A stretch of 64,000 nt of DNA from Symbiodinium natans. Its lineage: Eukaryota > Sar > Dinophyceae > Suessiales > Symbiodiniaceae. The notes under the pieces were generated by a model. That model was not told the origin of the DNA. It worked only from the letters and a program-made list of their open reading frames with translations, and made no database searches. Shown one piece after another: positions 40,405 to 51,760 of the stretch. A program made the position numbers and the translations under genes. The stretch lies in assembly GCA_905221605.1 (NCBI GenBank), contig CAJNDS010002283.1:429486-493485 (forward strand), read 5' to 3'. Each line of letters starts with the position of its first letter. The first letter of the stretch is position 1.

Positions 40405-40526
40405 ACCCCCCCCCCCCCCCCCCCCCCACCCCATCTTGCTTTTTCGCTTTTGGGGGGTTCTGGATTTCCTAAACCTTAAGCCCGTATTTTGAAGCCCAAA
40501 ACCCTAATTCCAAAACCTTACACTAT

Positions 40527-40735
40527 GGGTCCATGTCCTATGAGGGTCGGAATAGCTACTAATAGTCATTCCCTCATGGTCCCTTTATGAATATACTACA
40601 ACAACCCTCCCAAAACCCTATTCTATTATTCAGGTCTCTATATTAGCTGATTATTCTATACATCGGCCGCAAAGTCCCGAAATAGGAAGTATTAAGGCCC
40701 CAGTATTCCCTATTGAGGTACATGGGCCCCTGGGG
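40527..40735. mobile_element. Family 1 element with an insertion
   Basis: TATGGGTCCATG and GAGGTACATGGGCCC ends; the arms are separated by an extra segment with its own short inverted repeat (ATAGCTACTAATAG). Confidence 0.5.
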
Positions 40736-41138
40736 GACCCTCAACCCTAAACCTTAAACCCTCGGGTGGGATTGGGAATTTCGGGTGTGGGTAGACAGCT
40801 ACTGGGATGGGTTGGGGTTTGTGGGTTTGTGGGTTTGTGGGTTTGGGGCCCGGGGTTTGGGGTTTAGGGTTTAAGGTTTAGGGTGTAGGGTTTGAGTGCT
40901 TAAGGTTCAGGGACTGTTAGAGCCTAGGGTGGATCAAGTTTGGAGTCAAACCCGGTGCAGCTAGACAAGGGCCATCTGGCCCATGGACCCGGCGTAGACC
41001 CTCAGCTGTACTATGAATGTGTCGGGTTTACGGCTTATAAGGGTTTAGGGTTTAGGGTTAAGAGCTTAGGGTTTAGAGGTTATTTCAGATTACCCTAATC
41101 TTCGACTTTGATGCAGCGGAAAGTAATTTGCTAATCAG

Positions 41139-41187
41139 ACAACTAGGTGCCCCGCCTGCCCCGACCTCAATGGGAACTACAATTTGA
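41139..41187 (+). CDS. Locus D exon with CxxC
   Basis: Acceptor TTGCTAATCAG, TTRCPACPDLNGNYNL, donor A/GTTAAG, phase 0 to 1. Confidence 0.47.
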
Positions 41188-41532
41188 GTTAAGAACTCAG
41201 GTGCGCAACTTCGTTAGCACAGCAAGCAGCCATAATAGGGTTTAGGGTTTTGGGTTTTGGGTTTTGGGCTTAGGGTTTAGGGTTTTGGTCGATAGTTTGC
41301 AAACCCGCGACCTTGTAACCATCACACTCTTGCTTGACATTGATACAAAAGGAGTTCCGGCTGACCCTAAACCCCGCCCTTAGCCCGTGTAAACCCTCTA
41401 GCACTGAACAGTTCCCCTAAACCCTAAACCCCAAACCCCGAACCCCAAACCCTAAACCCGAAACCCTAAACCCCAAACCCTAAACACTAAACCCCAAACC
41501 CTAAACCCTAAACCCTAGACCTCCCTGTTGAG

Positions 41533-41631
41533 CCATCATGAACAAGCCATATCATGTCAAGCCGGGATCCTGTCTAGGGCCAGATGAGCCCATCGTCAAG
41601 CTGGAGAGCTTCCCAGGAGGTGCCCCCTCTT
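41533..41631 (+). CDS. Locus D exon
   Basis: Phase 1 in: IMNKPYHVKPGSCLGPDEPI then VKLESFPGGAPS, donor T/GTGAGG. Confidence 0.55.
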
Positions 41632-42151
41632 GTGAGGGTTTAGGGTTTAGGGTTTGGGGATTAGGGTTCAGGGTTGAGGGTTTAGGGTCTAGGGGTTGGA
41701 GTTGAGGGGTGTTGGGTTCAGGGTGTAGGCCTTGTGAGGTCGTTCAGGATTCAAGATCTCTGTAATTTCGGGCGCAGAGTTCCGTATTCAGACTCGTGGA
41801 GTGGTTTATCACAACTGCCTGTAGATCGTCTCCCGTAGCTGCGTTGGTGCCTAAGCCATATCCCCCTAAACTCCTGAATCTTTGAGCCCCTTGACCAATA
41901 TACCCCCTTAAACCCCGACACCCCTCGTAGGGATGGAACCCCCTCCCTCAAGAACCCTATAACCTGTCGTGGATGGACGAGCATGGGGGCATAGTATGGC
42001 GTGACAATCCTCTTTGGCGGTCTCTTCAAATCCCCAACCCCAAACCTCAAACCCCTAACCCCTAAACCCCGAACACCAAACCCTAAACCCTAAACCCTAA
42101 ACCCTAAACCCTAAACCCTAAACCCTAAACCCTATCAGCACTGAATATAAG

Positions 42152-42202
42152 CCGCACTCGAAGACGAGCTCGCAGTTGCTCGGAACTGCGGCAGCGAGTG
42201 GA
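42152..42202 (+). CDS. Locus D exon
   Basis: Phase 1 frame ALEDELAVARNCGSEW with the consensus donor A/GTAAGT. Confidence 0.55.
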
Positions 42203-42422
42203 GTAAGTGCATTTAAGGCGTTTTACGGCTTAGGGTTTAGGGTTCAGGGTTTAGGGTTTAGGGTTATCACAATTCCATGTTCCTTGTGGGTTTTGTTGTG
42301 TGGCGGGGGGGGGGCTCTGGGAAGCTTATTTCGACTGTGTTGGGTTTCGCGGTGTCCTAACCCTGCTCCCCTCCAAGCCATCAACCCTAAACCCGAAATC
42401 CTCAAGGCTAGCACGCTGTGCT

Positions 42423-42545
42423 TGGACCCAGAGTAGGCCTTTATTCCTTTCTTTTAGGGTTTGGGCGTTCTTGTAAGCCCCTTGAAACCAACAAACCAAA
42501 AGGGCACCCTTTTATTCCTAGGTTACTCCTGGGTCTAGTCCTCCA
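42423..42545 (+). mobile_element. Family 5 foldback element with 12-13 base flanking direct repeat
   Basis: TTGGACCCAGAGTAGGCC ... TTACTCCTGGGTCTAGTCC, with AGGCTAGCACGCT at 42405 and again at 42546. Confidence 0.65.
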
Positions 42546-42564
42546 GGCTAGCACGCTATTGTAG

Positions 42565-42640
42565 CTCCCCAAGCTTCACTGCTGCCCAAGGGGCTGACCT
42601 TCTGCAGAAAGTCCTCCGATACATGCAGGCGGGAGCATAA
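42565..42640 (+). CDS. Locus D last exon
   Basis: Acceptor CTATTGTAG, SPSFTAAQGADLLQKVLRYM then QAGA and TAA. Helix-like C-terminus. Confidence 0.55.
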
Positions 42641-43340
42641 CCCTAAACCCCAAACCCTAGACCCAAAACCCTAAACCCTAAACCCAGAGCCCGTTGGCCG
42701 GGCCCTTTGGAACCAAGAATCGCCCAAACCAAGCCTCTCAAGCCTGAAGCCTAAAAATTGGGTTTAGGGTTTAGGGTTTAGGGTTTAGGGTTTAGGGTTT
42801 ACACATTGACTCGAGACACTTTTGAAGAAGAGGAGGGGCATGCTGCATGTGCCCTTTTTGAGGGCATGAGGTTGTTCCGGATCAAGCCTAGCCTCCCAAA
42901 GCCATGAGCCTGAGCCTTACAAGAGCCCCTGAACCCGTAGCCCTACACCCTCGAAATACCTGACCCCTATGTACCCAAACCCTGAATACCCTGAGCCCCA
43001 AACCCTAAAACCTACACCCTAAGCCCTGGACCCAGAATAGTATATACCCTAACTTAAGCCTAAACCCTAAACCCTATTTCTGCATACCCCAAACCCCTAA
43101 ACCCTGAACCCGAAGCCCCAAAACACTACCCAAGGCTCAACAGTAGTTCCTGCTAAACTAAGGCCAAAATCTCAGCCTCAGCAAGCCTAAGCCTTGCAAC
43201 CGCAACCCCAAACCTCAACACCCCAAAACCACGAAACCACGAAGTCTACACCCTAAACCCTAAACCCTAAACCCTAAACCCTAAACCCTAAACCCTAAAC
43301 CCTAAACCCTAAACCCTAACGGAAATTGCCGCACATGCAG

Positions 43341-43403
43341 GCGAACGCAGCGGAGGAGCGGGCCGCGGCTGCAGCCGCCAGGGGCTCCCAGTTTTACTGT
43401 AGG
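43341..43403 (+). CDS. Locus E exon
   Basis: Acceptor CACATGCAG, ANAAEERAAAAAARGSQFYC plus R, donor AGG/GTTTAGGG, phase 0 to 0. Confidence 0.52.
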
Positions 43404-43538
43404 GTTTAGGGTTTAGGGTTTAGGGTTTAGGGTTTAGGGTTTAGGGTTTAGGGTTTAGGGTTTAGAACTATGCTCCATCTGTTTATTAACGTGCAAGCCA
43501 AGAGGATACTAAAAGTAATCCGTTTCTTGTGGTTCTAG

Positions 43539-43566
43539 GGGCCTGGGCCACAGGAGTTGGTGTCCT
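43539..43566 (+). CDS. Locus E small exon
   Basis: Acceptor TGTGGTTCTAG, GPGPQELVS, donor GTGTAG or GTAGGG. Confidence 0.35.
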
Positions 43567-43737
43567 GTGTAGGGGTATTGGGATTAATTAGGGTGCAGGG
43601 TGTAGGATTCAGGGTTCAGGGCTTAGGGCCTAGGGTTTGGGTGCAGCGTTTCTAGAGTTCTTCAAGTCAAAGTTCCTGCGCCGCCCTCAGAATTGAGGTC
43701 TTCCCCGTAGAGGTGACTTGAGCGATTTTTTTTGCAG

Positions 43738-43781
43738 GATCCAAGGTGCTTCAGGCCGAGGTAGCCAAGATGGAGGATCGG
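43738..43781 (+). CDS. Locus E exon
   Basis: Strong acceptor (eight T then GCAG), SKVLQAEVAKMEDR, donor CGG/GTTTAT. Confidence 0.5.
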
Positions 43782-44064
43782 GTTTATACGTAGGTTTGTT
43801 CTGGGTTTAGGTTAGTTTAGGGGTTTAGGGTTTAGGTTTAGGGCTTAGGGTTCGGAAATTTCGGCTTGGGCCTACCCTTCAGATCTTATCCGCCGGTCTG
43901 CCAACGCTGCAATCCAGACCTTGACGAGGGTGGAAACTTACCCTAAACCCCTAAACCCGAAACCCTAAACCCTAAACCCTGAACCCTAAACCCGAAACCC
44001 TAAACCCTAAACCCTAAACCCTAAACCCTAAACCCTAAACCCCCCAAGCCGGAAACTTGGCCAG

Positions 44065-44100
44065 GCAGGTCAGCTGGGAGTCCCCGCCGGTGTTCTCAAG
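44065..44100 (+). CDS. Locus E exon
   Basis: Acceptor CTTGGCCAG, AGQLGVPAGVLK, donor AAG/GTGGCT; the frame continues open. Confidence 0.42.
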
Positions 44101-44577
44101 GTGGCTCCTCCCCTTATGTGGGCCATAGGGCCCTTAGGGAATTGGGGTTTCGGGTCTAGGGTGCGTCTAGGGTTTGGGGTTTAGGGTTTGGGGTTTAGGG
44201 TTTAGGGTTTAGGGTTTTAGGGTCTCGTCGGAGGATCTCAGGGTCTCAGGGTCATAGGGCTTCTAGGGTCTTAGGGCTTTTGGGGCTTTTAGGGTCTTGG
44301 GGTGCAGGGTCTGAGGGTTTGGGATTCACAGTGTTTAGGGTTTAGGGTTCAGGGTATAGGGTTTAGGGTTTAGGGATTCACAGGGCTGATTCGGTTTGAG
44401 GGTCTTTGGGTTTGGCGTTCACGGGGTTTACCGGGTCTTGGGGTTTAGGGTTTTTGGCTTTGGGCCTCGAGAGCCTAAAGGCTTTTGAGAGTTTAGGGCT
44501 TAGGGCTTAGGGCTTAGGGCTTAGGGCTTAGGGCTGAGGGTTAGGGTGTTGGAGTTTCGTGGTTCAGGGTTTCTGAG

Positions 44578-44628
44578 TTGCTGGACTACCATACACCCGA
44601 ATCCAGACTGTCAGAAGATGAATTCGTG
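44578..44628 (+). CDS. Locus E exon
   Basis: Acceptor GTTTCTGAG, LLDYHTPESRLSEDEFV, donor GTG/GTAAGG, phase 0 to 0. Confidence 0.55.
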
Positions 44629-45010
44629 GTAAGGGGCTGGAAGATGGCGTGCACAAGGAAGTCCCTAAACCCTAATCACGACTGCAGCTCTTGTAGGAAG
44701 TCTACCTGAAAAACTTCCTAACAAAACCAGTTCCCTGACCCCTAGCACCTTTCTCCTGAAGACTTGTCACGAAAACACTCTGAACCCCCAACAACTCATA
44801 TGCATAATAGCTAGCAAGAGTCATAGTAGAGGCCGTAGTCCTAATTAGTTGTAATCATCGTAGTCGTCGCAATACTTGCAGAAGTCGTTGTCGTGGGTCG
44901 TTGCATTAGTAGTCGTCATAGGGTTTAGGGTTTTAGGGTTTAGGGTTTAGGGTTTAGGGTTCAGGGTTTAGGGTTTAGGGTTTAGGGTTTAGGGTTTAGG
45001 GTTTAGTCAG

Positions 45011-45118
45011 TAAACCTATGTAACAAAATTGACGAAAGCCTGCAAGACAACTCAGAGCTCGCTCAACTCCGCTTCCGGCAGCTACAAGGCTCCAGTTCAA
45101 GACTCGAAGCCTCACTGG
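45011..45118 (+). CDS. Locus E exon, coiled-coil-like
   Basis: Acceptor TTTAGTCAG, NLCNKIDESLQDNSELAQLR then FRQLQGSSSRLEASL, donor G/GTTTAGGG. Phase 1 to 1. Confidence 0.6.
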
Positions 45119-45208
45119 GTTTAGGGTTTAGGGTTTAGGGTTTAGGGTTTAGGGTTTAGGGTTTAGGGTTTAGGGTTATACGGTTTAGGGTTTCGGGTTT
45201 AGCCTCAG

Positions 45209-45288
45209 ACACTGATGCTCAAAACTCTCCTCAGAGTCGCGGCTCTTCTCTAAGACCACTTACAGCAGGGCATAAGGAAGGGCTTTAG
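45209..45288 (+). CDS. Locus E probable last exon
   Basis: Acceptor TTAGCCTCAG, in phase: TDAQNSPQSRGSSLRPLTAG then HKEGL and TAG. The stop lies in telomere-like sequence, so a donor could have been missed. Confidence 0.45.
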
Positions 45289-45568
45289 GGCTTTGGGGGG
45301 TTACTACAAAACATCCGCTTTGGGCCTAAACCCTAAACCCTAAACCCTAAACCCTAAACCCTAAACCCTAAACCCTAAACCCTAAACCCTCCTCTTTGTG
45401 CTTTCGGGTGAGAAGGTATATAGCTCGCAGATCCGAAACCCCTGAGTCCCCGAGTTCGGGCGGCCGGAAGTTCACACAAAACCCTCAACTCCTCAACTCA
45501 AAACCCTAAACCCTAAGCCTTATAAACCCTAAACCCTAAACCCTAAACCCTGAACCCTGAACCCTGAG

Positions 45569-45594
45569 GGCCCTCAGGCGGACCTCTACATCAC
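45569..45594 (+). CDS. Small exon candidate
   Basis: Reads GPQADLYIT with donor GTAAGC. Confidence 0.3.
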
Positions 45595-46674
45595 GTAAGC
45601 CCCCCGTAGATCCACAAAACCGCCCGAAATCCCCGAAACCCCCAAGACCCACCTAACCCTAAACCCTAAACCCTCAACCCTAAACCCCTGAAACCCCACA
45701 ACCGAATCCTGGGCACGCAGCGGCATCCGCCACCTGACATGAGCCTCCGGGGCCTTCCCCGGGCCGGGCACCCAGCCATGAGATGAGGGTTTAGGGTTTA
45801 GGGTTTAGGGTTTAGGGTTTAGGGTTTAGGGTTTAGGGTTTAGGGTTTAGGGTTTAGGGTTTAGGGTTTAGCGGGGGTAGCAGGGGAACCCATGAATATC
45901 CCTGTTCAGAAGAATCATTCAAGTTTAGGGTGCATAGGGCTTCTTGTTTTGGGGGCTGCAGCTGGAGAGTTGAAGGCCCTATGGAGGGAGTCAACCCCGG
46001 AACCCCAAACCCTACCTGGGGTTTAGGGTTTAGGGTTTAGGGTTTAGGGTTTAGGGTTTAGGGTTTAGGGTTTAGGAGTACCTTGTATACCTGAAAAGAT
46101 GGTGTCGTTTTTCTTTTCTTGCGGTAAAGCCTCTGTACTGCGTCAGCAGGCAAATTAGGCATGTCCGGTCGCGTCAGAAGCACCTGTTACCTGAAAAAAA
46201 GGGTTTAGGGTTCAGGGTTTAGGGTTCAGCATCTCAAGTCCGAGCATAGTCAAGCAGCTTGTCAAGCGTTGGAAAAAAAACCCACCCACCCAAGAAACCC
46301 ATAACATTGAGAAAACACAAAGTTCACTCAATACATTCCCAGTAGTTAGTTTTAACGGACCCAAAACCCGAAATCTAATCTAAGGCCCACAATAGGCCCT
46401 TTATGCTCTTAGGGCCTCAAACCCTACGGTTTAGAAGCCCCTATCGGTGAAGGCTCGGTTTTGGTCAAAAATCCAGAAAACGAGAGGCCACCCAGAACCG
46501 TCGATTTCAGTACAAAAAAATCGCATTTTTTATAGGGACCCAGGCCGATCCTGGGGTTCCCCCTCATTCGGGGTTAAAAGCCCTGAAACATCTTGAAAAA
46601 CATTGAAAAACCTTGAAAACACTGAAAAACTCTGAAAAATCTTGAAAAACCTTGAAAAGACTCGGGGAAAAGGA

Positions 46675-46932
46675 AATTCACCGTTGCCCACTTTTGAGGC
46701 CAAATACACCGTTGCCCACTTTTGAGGCCAGGAAAGTCACCGTTGCCCACTTTTGAGGCCAGGAAAGTCACCGTTGCCCACTTTTGAGGCCAGGAAAGTC
46801 ACCGTTGCCCACTTTTGAGGCCTGGAAAGTCACCGTTGCCCACTTTTGAGGCCAGGAAAGTCACTTTTGATGCCAGGAAAGTCACCGTTGCCCACTTTTG
46901 AGGCCGAAAATCACCGTTGCCCACTTTTGAAT
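46675..46932. repeat. 31-base minisatellite
   Basis: About eight copies of GTCACCGTTGCCCACTTTTG + AGGCCAGGAAA, one shortened. No open frame is conserved; preceded by CTTGAAAAAC-type repeats. Confidence 0.85.
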
Positions 46933-47243
46933 TAGGGTTTAAATACCTTATGATGGAGTAGTTTAAGGGTTTAGGGTTTAGGGTTTAGGGTTTAGGGTTT
47001 AGGGCTCAATATATCTAATTTTTAATGATATGCATGTCGACGTTGAAAGTTGCAAGCCACGTAAACCGCAATTAAACCTCCAGGTTCAGGGTCCAGAGAG
47101 TTGAGCCTTGGGCCCTTAACCTCAAGCCCAGAATCCTAGACCCTAAACCCTAACCCTGAAACCTTTTAGGGTTCAGGGTTCAGGTTTCAGGGTTTAGGGT
47201 TTAGGGTTCAGGGTTTAGGGGTAACGCCCCAAACCGCCCATAG

Positions 47244-47306
47244 ACTGCCGACCTCTATGGCGTGCTGGGCGTCAGCCCCTCAGCGTCCTCCGCTGAGCTC
47301 CGAACC
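47244..47306 (+). CDS. J-domain exon 1 (helix I)
   Basis: Acceptor CGCCCATAG, TADLYGVLGVSPSASSAELR plus T, GC donor ACC/GCCCCT, phase 0 to 0. The LYGVLGV core and the ELR that opens helix II are diagnostic. Confidence 0.82.
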
Positions 47307-47704
47307 GCCCCTTTGGCCAGTTTGAGGTTTTCGGGTTGAGGTTTTCGGGTTGAGGGTTTAGGGTTGAGAGGTTTGGGGTTTAGGGTTTCGGGTTGTGGGG
47401 CTAGGGTTTTAGGGTTTTGAGGGGTTTAGGGTTGAGGGGTTAGGGTTTGGGGCCTAGGGTTTAGGGTTTAGGCTCGAGGGGTTTAGGGTTAGGGGTTGAG
47501 GGGTTTAGGGTTGAGGGGTTCAGGGCTTGGGGTTTGGGGTTTAGGGGCTTGTTGTTTAGGGTTGAGTGTTGAGGGTTTAGGTTAGTTATTTCGGGTTTAG
47601 GGTTCAATGTTTCGGGTTTAGGGTGTAGGGTTTGCGGTTTGTGGGTTTGGGTTTAGGTTTAGGCTTGAGGTTCAGGATGAATAGAGGGTTATAAGGCCTA
47701 GGGG

Positions 47705-47716
47705 GGGGGGGGGGGT
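47705..47716. repeat. Poly-G tract in J-domain intron 1
   Basis: A run of about 15 G. Confidence 0.8.
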
Positions 47717-47968
47717 CCTTTGCAACAACAACCCGGCAGGGTGGAGAGGGTCTGCGGGTTGTAGTGCGTCTGTTGGGTGATAAGTGCTCCATCTTAGGAG
47801 GGGGGATTTAGAGTTTTAGGTGTTACGGTATTCATTGGGCTTCGATGCTGAGAGGGCTTAAGGTTCATAGGGTTTAGGGTTTTTAAGATTTAGGGTTTCG
47901 GGCTGCAAACTGGGCACTTGGGGCTCAACCCACACGCATCCTGTGATGCCAAGAACTGCATAAGCCAG

Positions 47969-48011
47969 GCATACCGACGACATGCGTTGCGAACGCATCC
48001 CGACAAGGGAG
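47969..48011 (+). CDS. J-domain exon 2 (helix II and HPD)
   Basis: Acceptor ATAAGCCAG, AYRRHALRTHPDKG, then GC donor GGAG/GCACCC. HPD codons at 47996-48004. Phase 0 to 1. Confidence 0.85.
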
Positions 48012-48385
48012 GCACCCTGGGGGGGGGGGGGCTGCAAGGGTTTAAGGTTTAGGGTTTAGGTTTTAGGGTGGATTGAGGGATACCCGCATTAATTAAGCTG
48101 ATGTTCAAGCTTTCATGTTTGGCGATGCCGTCGACTGCCAGTTGCAAGAAGTGATAGACGGGTTTCCGAGTTACCGGATGCCTATGGTGAAGAATCGCAT
48201 AACATCAACAGATAAATATAGACAAATGTATGTGTAAGCTGGAGAACAGGTGTCGAAGCCCCTTTGCGATAAGACCTTGCTCCAGTCAATCTGCAGCTGG
48301 GTCCAAATGCGATGCTCAGCCTCACACCGCGCAGCCCCCGAAATCTCAAGCCCTTCCTTGCCCCCGGCTAAGGGTTTAGGGCTTA

Positions 48386-48547
<162 letters not shown>

Positions 48548-48647
48548 TTAGGGTTTAGGGTGAAGGGTTTAGGGTTTAGGGTTTAGGGCTTAGGGCTTAG
48601 GGTTTAGGGTTTAGGGCTTCGAGTTCCCCAAGCCGCATGTCCTCCAG

Positions 48648-48738
48648 GCTCAGCGGAAGCTTTCCGGGATGTGCTCCATGCCTACGAGATTCTGTCAAGT
48701 ACGAAGGCGCGCGCCAAGTACGCCGCTTGGGCTTCAGG
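48648..48738 (+). CDS. J-domain exon 3 (helices III-IV)
   Basis: Acceptor TGTCCTCCAG, SAEAFRDVLHAYEILSSTKA then RAKYAAWAS, donor GG/GTTTAGGG. Phase 1 to 2. Confidence 0.85.
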
Positions 48739-49258
48739 GTTTAGGGTTTAGGGTTTAGGGTTTAGGGTTTAGGCTTTATATAGGCTTTAGGGTTTAGGGG
48801 GGTTTTGGGTTTTGGGTTTTGGGGGTCAGGGTTTAGGGTTGACAAGTTTCCAGGTTTCGGGTTAAAGGGGGTGGAAAGTTCAATTAGGGTCTATCGGAGG
48901 GTTATAGGGCTTGCAGGCTTTAAAAGACTTATAGGGTTTATATGCGTGCAGACTTTATAGGGTTTATGGGATTTTTTAGGGTTTAGGGCCGGCAAGGTCG
49001 GGTCAGAAGACGCTTATACCGGGGTGATCGGCGATGGATGGTATGACGTTGGGGTAGACCAAAGGGGTTTGGGATGTGGGGCTGCTGGGATGTCTAGGAA
49101 GTTTTGGGGTGTAGGGTTTAGGGTTTAGGGTTTAGGGTTTAGGGTTTAGGGTTTAGGGTTAGGGTCTAAGTCGATGGGGATGTTTGGGGGTTTGGCACAG
49201 AGGGCGTTGGGTTTCCGGGAGTGTTTTGAGGGCTTTTGGGGTCCTTTGCCACTTTCAG

Positions 49259-49291
49259 GGCTTGCATGGGCATGAACAGGCGCGACACCAT
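49259..49291 (+). CDS. J-domain gene downstream exon
   Basis: Acceptor TTGCCACTTTCAG, ACMGMNRRDT, near-perfect donor AT/GTAAGTAT, phase 2 to 2 in frame with the J-domain. Confidence 0.55.
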
Positions 49292-49602
49292 GTAAGTATG
49301 GAGCTACGCCCTGAAATTGGACCCTGAACCCTAAACCCTAAACCCTACGACCGCATGGTAGTTCGCCGTTTTGGGGTAGCACTGCTTACCTCCCGAAAGT
49401 CCTTTTCAACGACCCCAAGACCCCAAACCCTACACCCAAATCCCGAAAACCTAAAAGCCCTGTAGAATGTTTAAACTCAAGAAATTCCTAAAAACCACAA
49501 ACCCTGTAAACCCCTTACCCCTAAATGCGTAGGGTTTAGGGTTTAGGGTTTAGGGTTTAGGGTTTAGGGTTTAGGGTTTAGGGTTGAGCTTAGGATGCCA
49601 AG

Positions 49603-49659
49603 AGAGCAAATACCGGGCGGGCGAAGCAGCCGGCGCCGCCACGGAAGCAGCGCAAGAAG
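49603..49659 (+). CDS. Basic exon candidate
   Basis: Acceptor ATGCCAAG, RANTGRAKQPAPPRKQRKK, donor AAG/GTGGCT. The phase-0 frame does not match the phase-2 end of the previous exon, so an exon may be missing. Confidence 0.38.
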
Positions 49660-51424
49660 GTGGCTTGAGGGGTTTAGGGTTTAGGGTTTGGGGTTTGGGG
49701 TTTAGGGTTTAGGGTTTGGGGTTTAGGGTTTGGGGTTCAGGGTTTGGGGTTTAGGGTTTCGGGTTCGGGATTTGGGGTTTAGGGTTTAGGGTTTGGGGGA
49801 TTCGGGTTTTAGGGCTATACGGAGACTTCAGGGACCAGGGTTTTACGGAGCGTTGTGGGCTTGTAGGGCTTGAGTGTTGGGGTTGGGGGTTGAAAGTCTA
49901 GGGTTTTGGGGGTCCCTAAACCCTAAACCCCAAACCCCAAACCCTAAACCCTAAACCCCAAAAAGGGGGTTTGGGTTTGGGCCCCGACCTTCAACAGGAC
50001 CATGCAAAGCCTGTAAGACCTTCAGCCAAGAGTTCGGATATGGAGATTTTCCGAAATAGGGGCCCTCCCTAAACCCTAAACCCTAAACCCTAAACCCTAA
50101 ACCCTAAACCCCAAGCCCTAAACCCTAAACAATAAACCATAATAGGGGTACCCCTGAGAATCTTCCCCTTATACTTAACACTCCTTATTCAGGACTGTTA
50201 GTATAGGGAAAAGCATTCCAATCCTTCTAAAAGGAACCCTAAACAGGGTACCCCAATTATGGTTTATGGTTTAGGGTTTAGGGTTTAGGGCTTCAGGGTT
50301 TAGGGTTTAGGGTTTATGGTTTAGGGTTTAGGGTTTAGGGTTTAGGGTTTGGGCTTTAGGTTTAGGCTTTAGGGTTTAGGGTCTAGGGTTTCGGAAACCC
50401 CGTATGATGGAAGATGGTCACTACTGTTATTGTTACTGTGTTTGTTATTGTTGCTCTTCTTGTTTGTGCTACGCTTTGTATTTGCCCCAATGCTATACTA
50501 TCAGCTATTGCTGTTGTTACTGTTCTGCCTCTAGAGTTGTTTGCTATAACTAAAATGTTCAACTTTGCCATCGTCATCTATCGTTACTGTTGTTCTTATG
50601 GATATGACAAGGACTCAGGGTTTCGGGTGTCTAGGACCGGCAGTAGCGCCCTTATTTCCGTTTTTTCGGGCTGGGGTTCCCTTATAATCCCCTTAAAACC
50701 AAAAAAGGCGCCCTTTTTCTTCCTGGCTTGCACGGCACGTTCGTGGGTGAGAGCATCGGGTGCCGAACCCCTGCAGCCCGGACCCCGAAATTCTAAGAAT
50801 CATAAAACATACCCGTAAATTCTAAGAATAATACAACATACCCCAACCCCATACCCCATAATTTCTTCTAAGAGATTTCAAGGAAGGATTTCACCACACC
50901 CCTTAACTTCCTTTAAGGGGTATGCCCAAGGGGTATGTTGAATATTTCTTAGATACCTGCCTCAGGCCTTAAGCCATAAAACCCCCCCAAACCCCCACCC
51001 CCTAAGAGCCTGAACCTTCACAAGGAGGCCGCAAAACCGCCGCCGGAACGCCCGAAGAAGCGGGTCTGGCCCTCGTGTGGGTGCAGGGTTGGGGTTTTTT
51101 TTGGGTTCGGGGGTCGGGGTGTTGGATGTAGAGAGTCTCAACTTAGTGAAGTTTAGGGTTTAGGGTTTGGGGTTTAGGGTTTAAGGCTTTGGGACTCTGA
51201 GGGCCCGAAACCCCTAAACCCCAAACCCCAAACCCTCAACCCTCAACCCTAAACCCCTACTTGCAACCGTAAGCTTTCCCCAACCCTGAGCTCTGTCAAC
51301 CCCATAAGGCACATGAACCCTATTACAGCCTATAAACCCTATATACCCTATAAATCCCATATGCCCTTTAAGCCCCATGAACCCTATAATCCCTATAAGC
51401 CCCAGAAACGCCCATAAAACACAG

Positions 51425-51525
51425 AGGCCACCAAGCCCCCGGGACCCTGATGACCGTTTTGGGGATTATGGCTTTGAGGGACTTCGGGCCGGGGAAGAGC
51501 CGCACGCAGCACCTTTCGCATCAAG
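51425..51525 (+). CDS. Exon candidate, 33 codons
   Basis: Acceptor AAACACAG, RPPSPRDPDDRFGDYGFEGL then RAGEEPHAAPFAS, donor AG/GTTAGGG. No family recognised. Confidence 0.5.
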
Positions 51526-51660
51526 GTTAGGGTTTAGGGTTTAGGGTTTAGGGTTTAGGGTTTAGGGTTTAGGGTTTAGGGTTTAGGGTTTAGGGTTTAG
51601 GGTTCAGGGTTTAGGGTCTAGGGTTTAGGGTTTATAAGGTTTAGGGTTTAGGGTTTAGAG

Positions 51661-51760
51661 TGGGATGTTCCCCCTTATACTAACAGTCCTGAGTGGGGAT
51701 TGTCGTACTGTCATACTCCCTATTAAGGACTGTTAGTATAGGGGGGACCATCCCAAGCTT
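51661..51760. mobile_element. Foldback element family 2
   Basis: GGGATGTTCCCCCTTATACT ... AGTATAGGGGGGACCATCCC. Confidence 0.62.

Larger units (their letters stand above)
39851..42640 (+). other. Locus D: gene of unknown function, 3' end complete
   Basis: Six + strand exons; the joints 39933-40299 and 41187-41533-42152 keep frame, and the last exon ends at TAA 42638. One exon has a CxxC (RCPACPDLNG). The last intron ends at a family-5 element flanked by a 12-13 base direct repeat. A missing exon is implied before 42565. Confidence 0.45.
43341..45288 (+). other. Locus E: gene with a coiled-coil-like C-terminal part
   Basis: Exons at 43341, 43539, 43738, 44065, 44578, 45011 and 45209. The last two join in frame and end at TAG 45286. 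Segments VLQAEVAKMEDR and DESLQDNSELAQLRFRQLQG have heptad character. Not all joints are resolved; a gene start was not found. Confidence 0.4.

Noticed and set aside
40090-40472. Tyr/Ile-rich ORFs on both strands
   Set aside because: Translations of the (ATATGT)n microsatellite; only the part after the acceptor at 40298 is kept.
46675-46932. CRISPR array
   Set aside because: Direct 31-base repeats have no unique spacers and the genome is eukaryotic.
47894-47968. Alternative J-domain start LGLNPHASCDAKNCISQ directly before AYRRHAL
   Set aside because: By chance it resembles helix I, but the exon at 47244 (DLYGVLGVSPSASSAELRT) fits better and splices with correct spacing.
48110-48300. Open segments AFMFGDAVDCQLQEVIDGF and VSKPLCDKTLLQSICSW
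   Set aside because: They lie in the second intron of the J-domain gene; including them would break the domain. They show how easily an island reads as coding by chance.
50414-50818. 134-codon ORF with a hydrophobic, Val/Ala/Leu-rich first half
   Set aside because: First half comes from low-complexity GTTATTGTT-type sequence and the second half overlaps a family 5 element.
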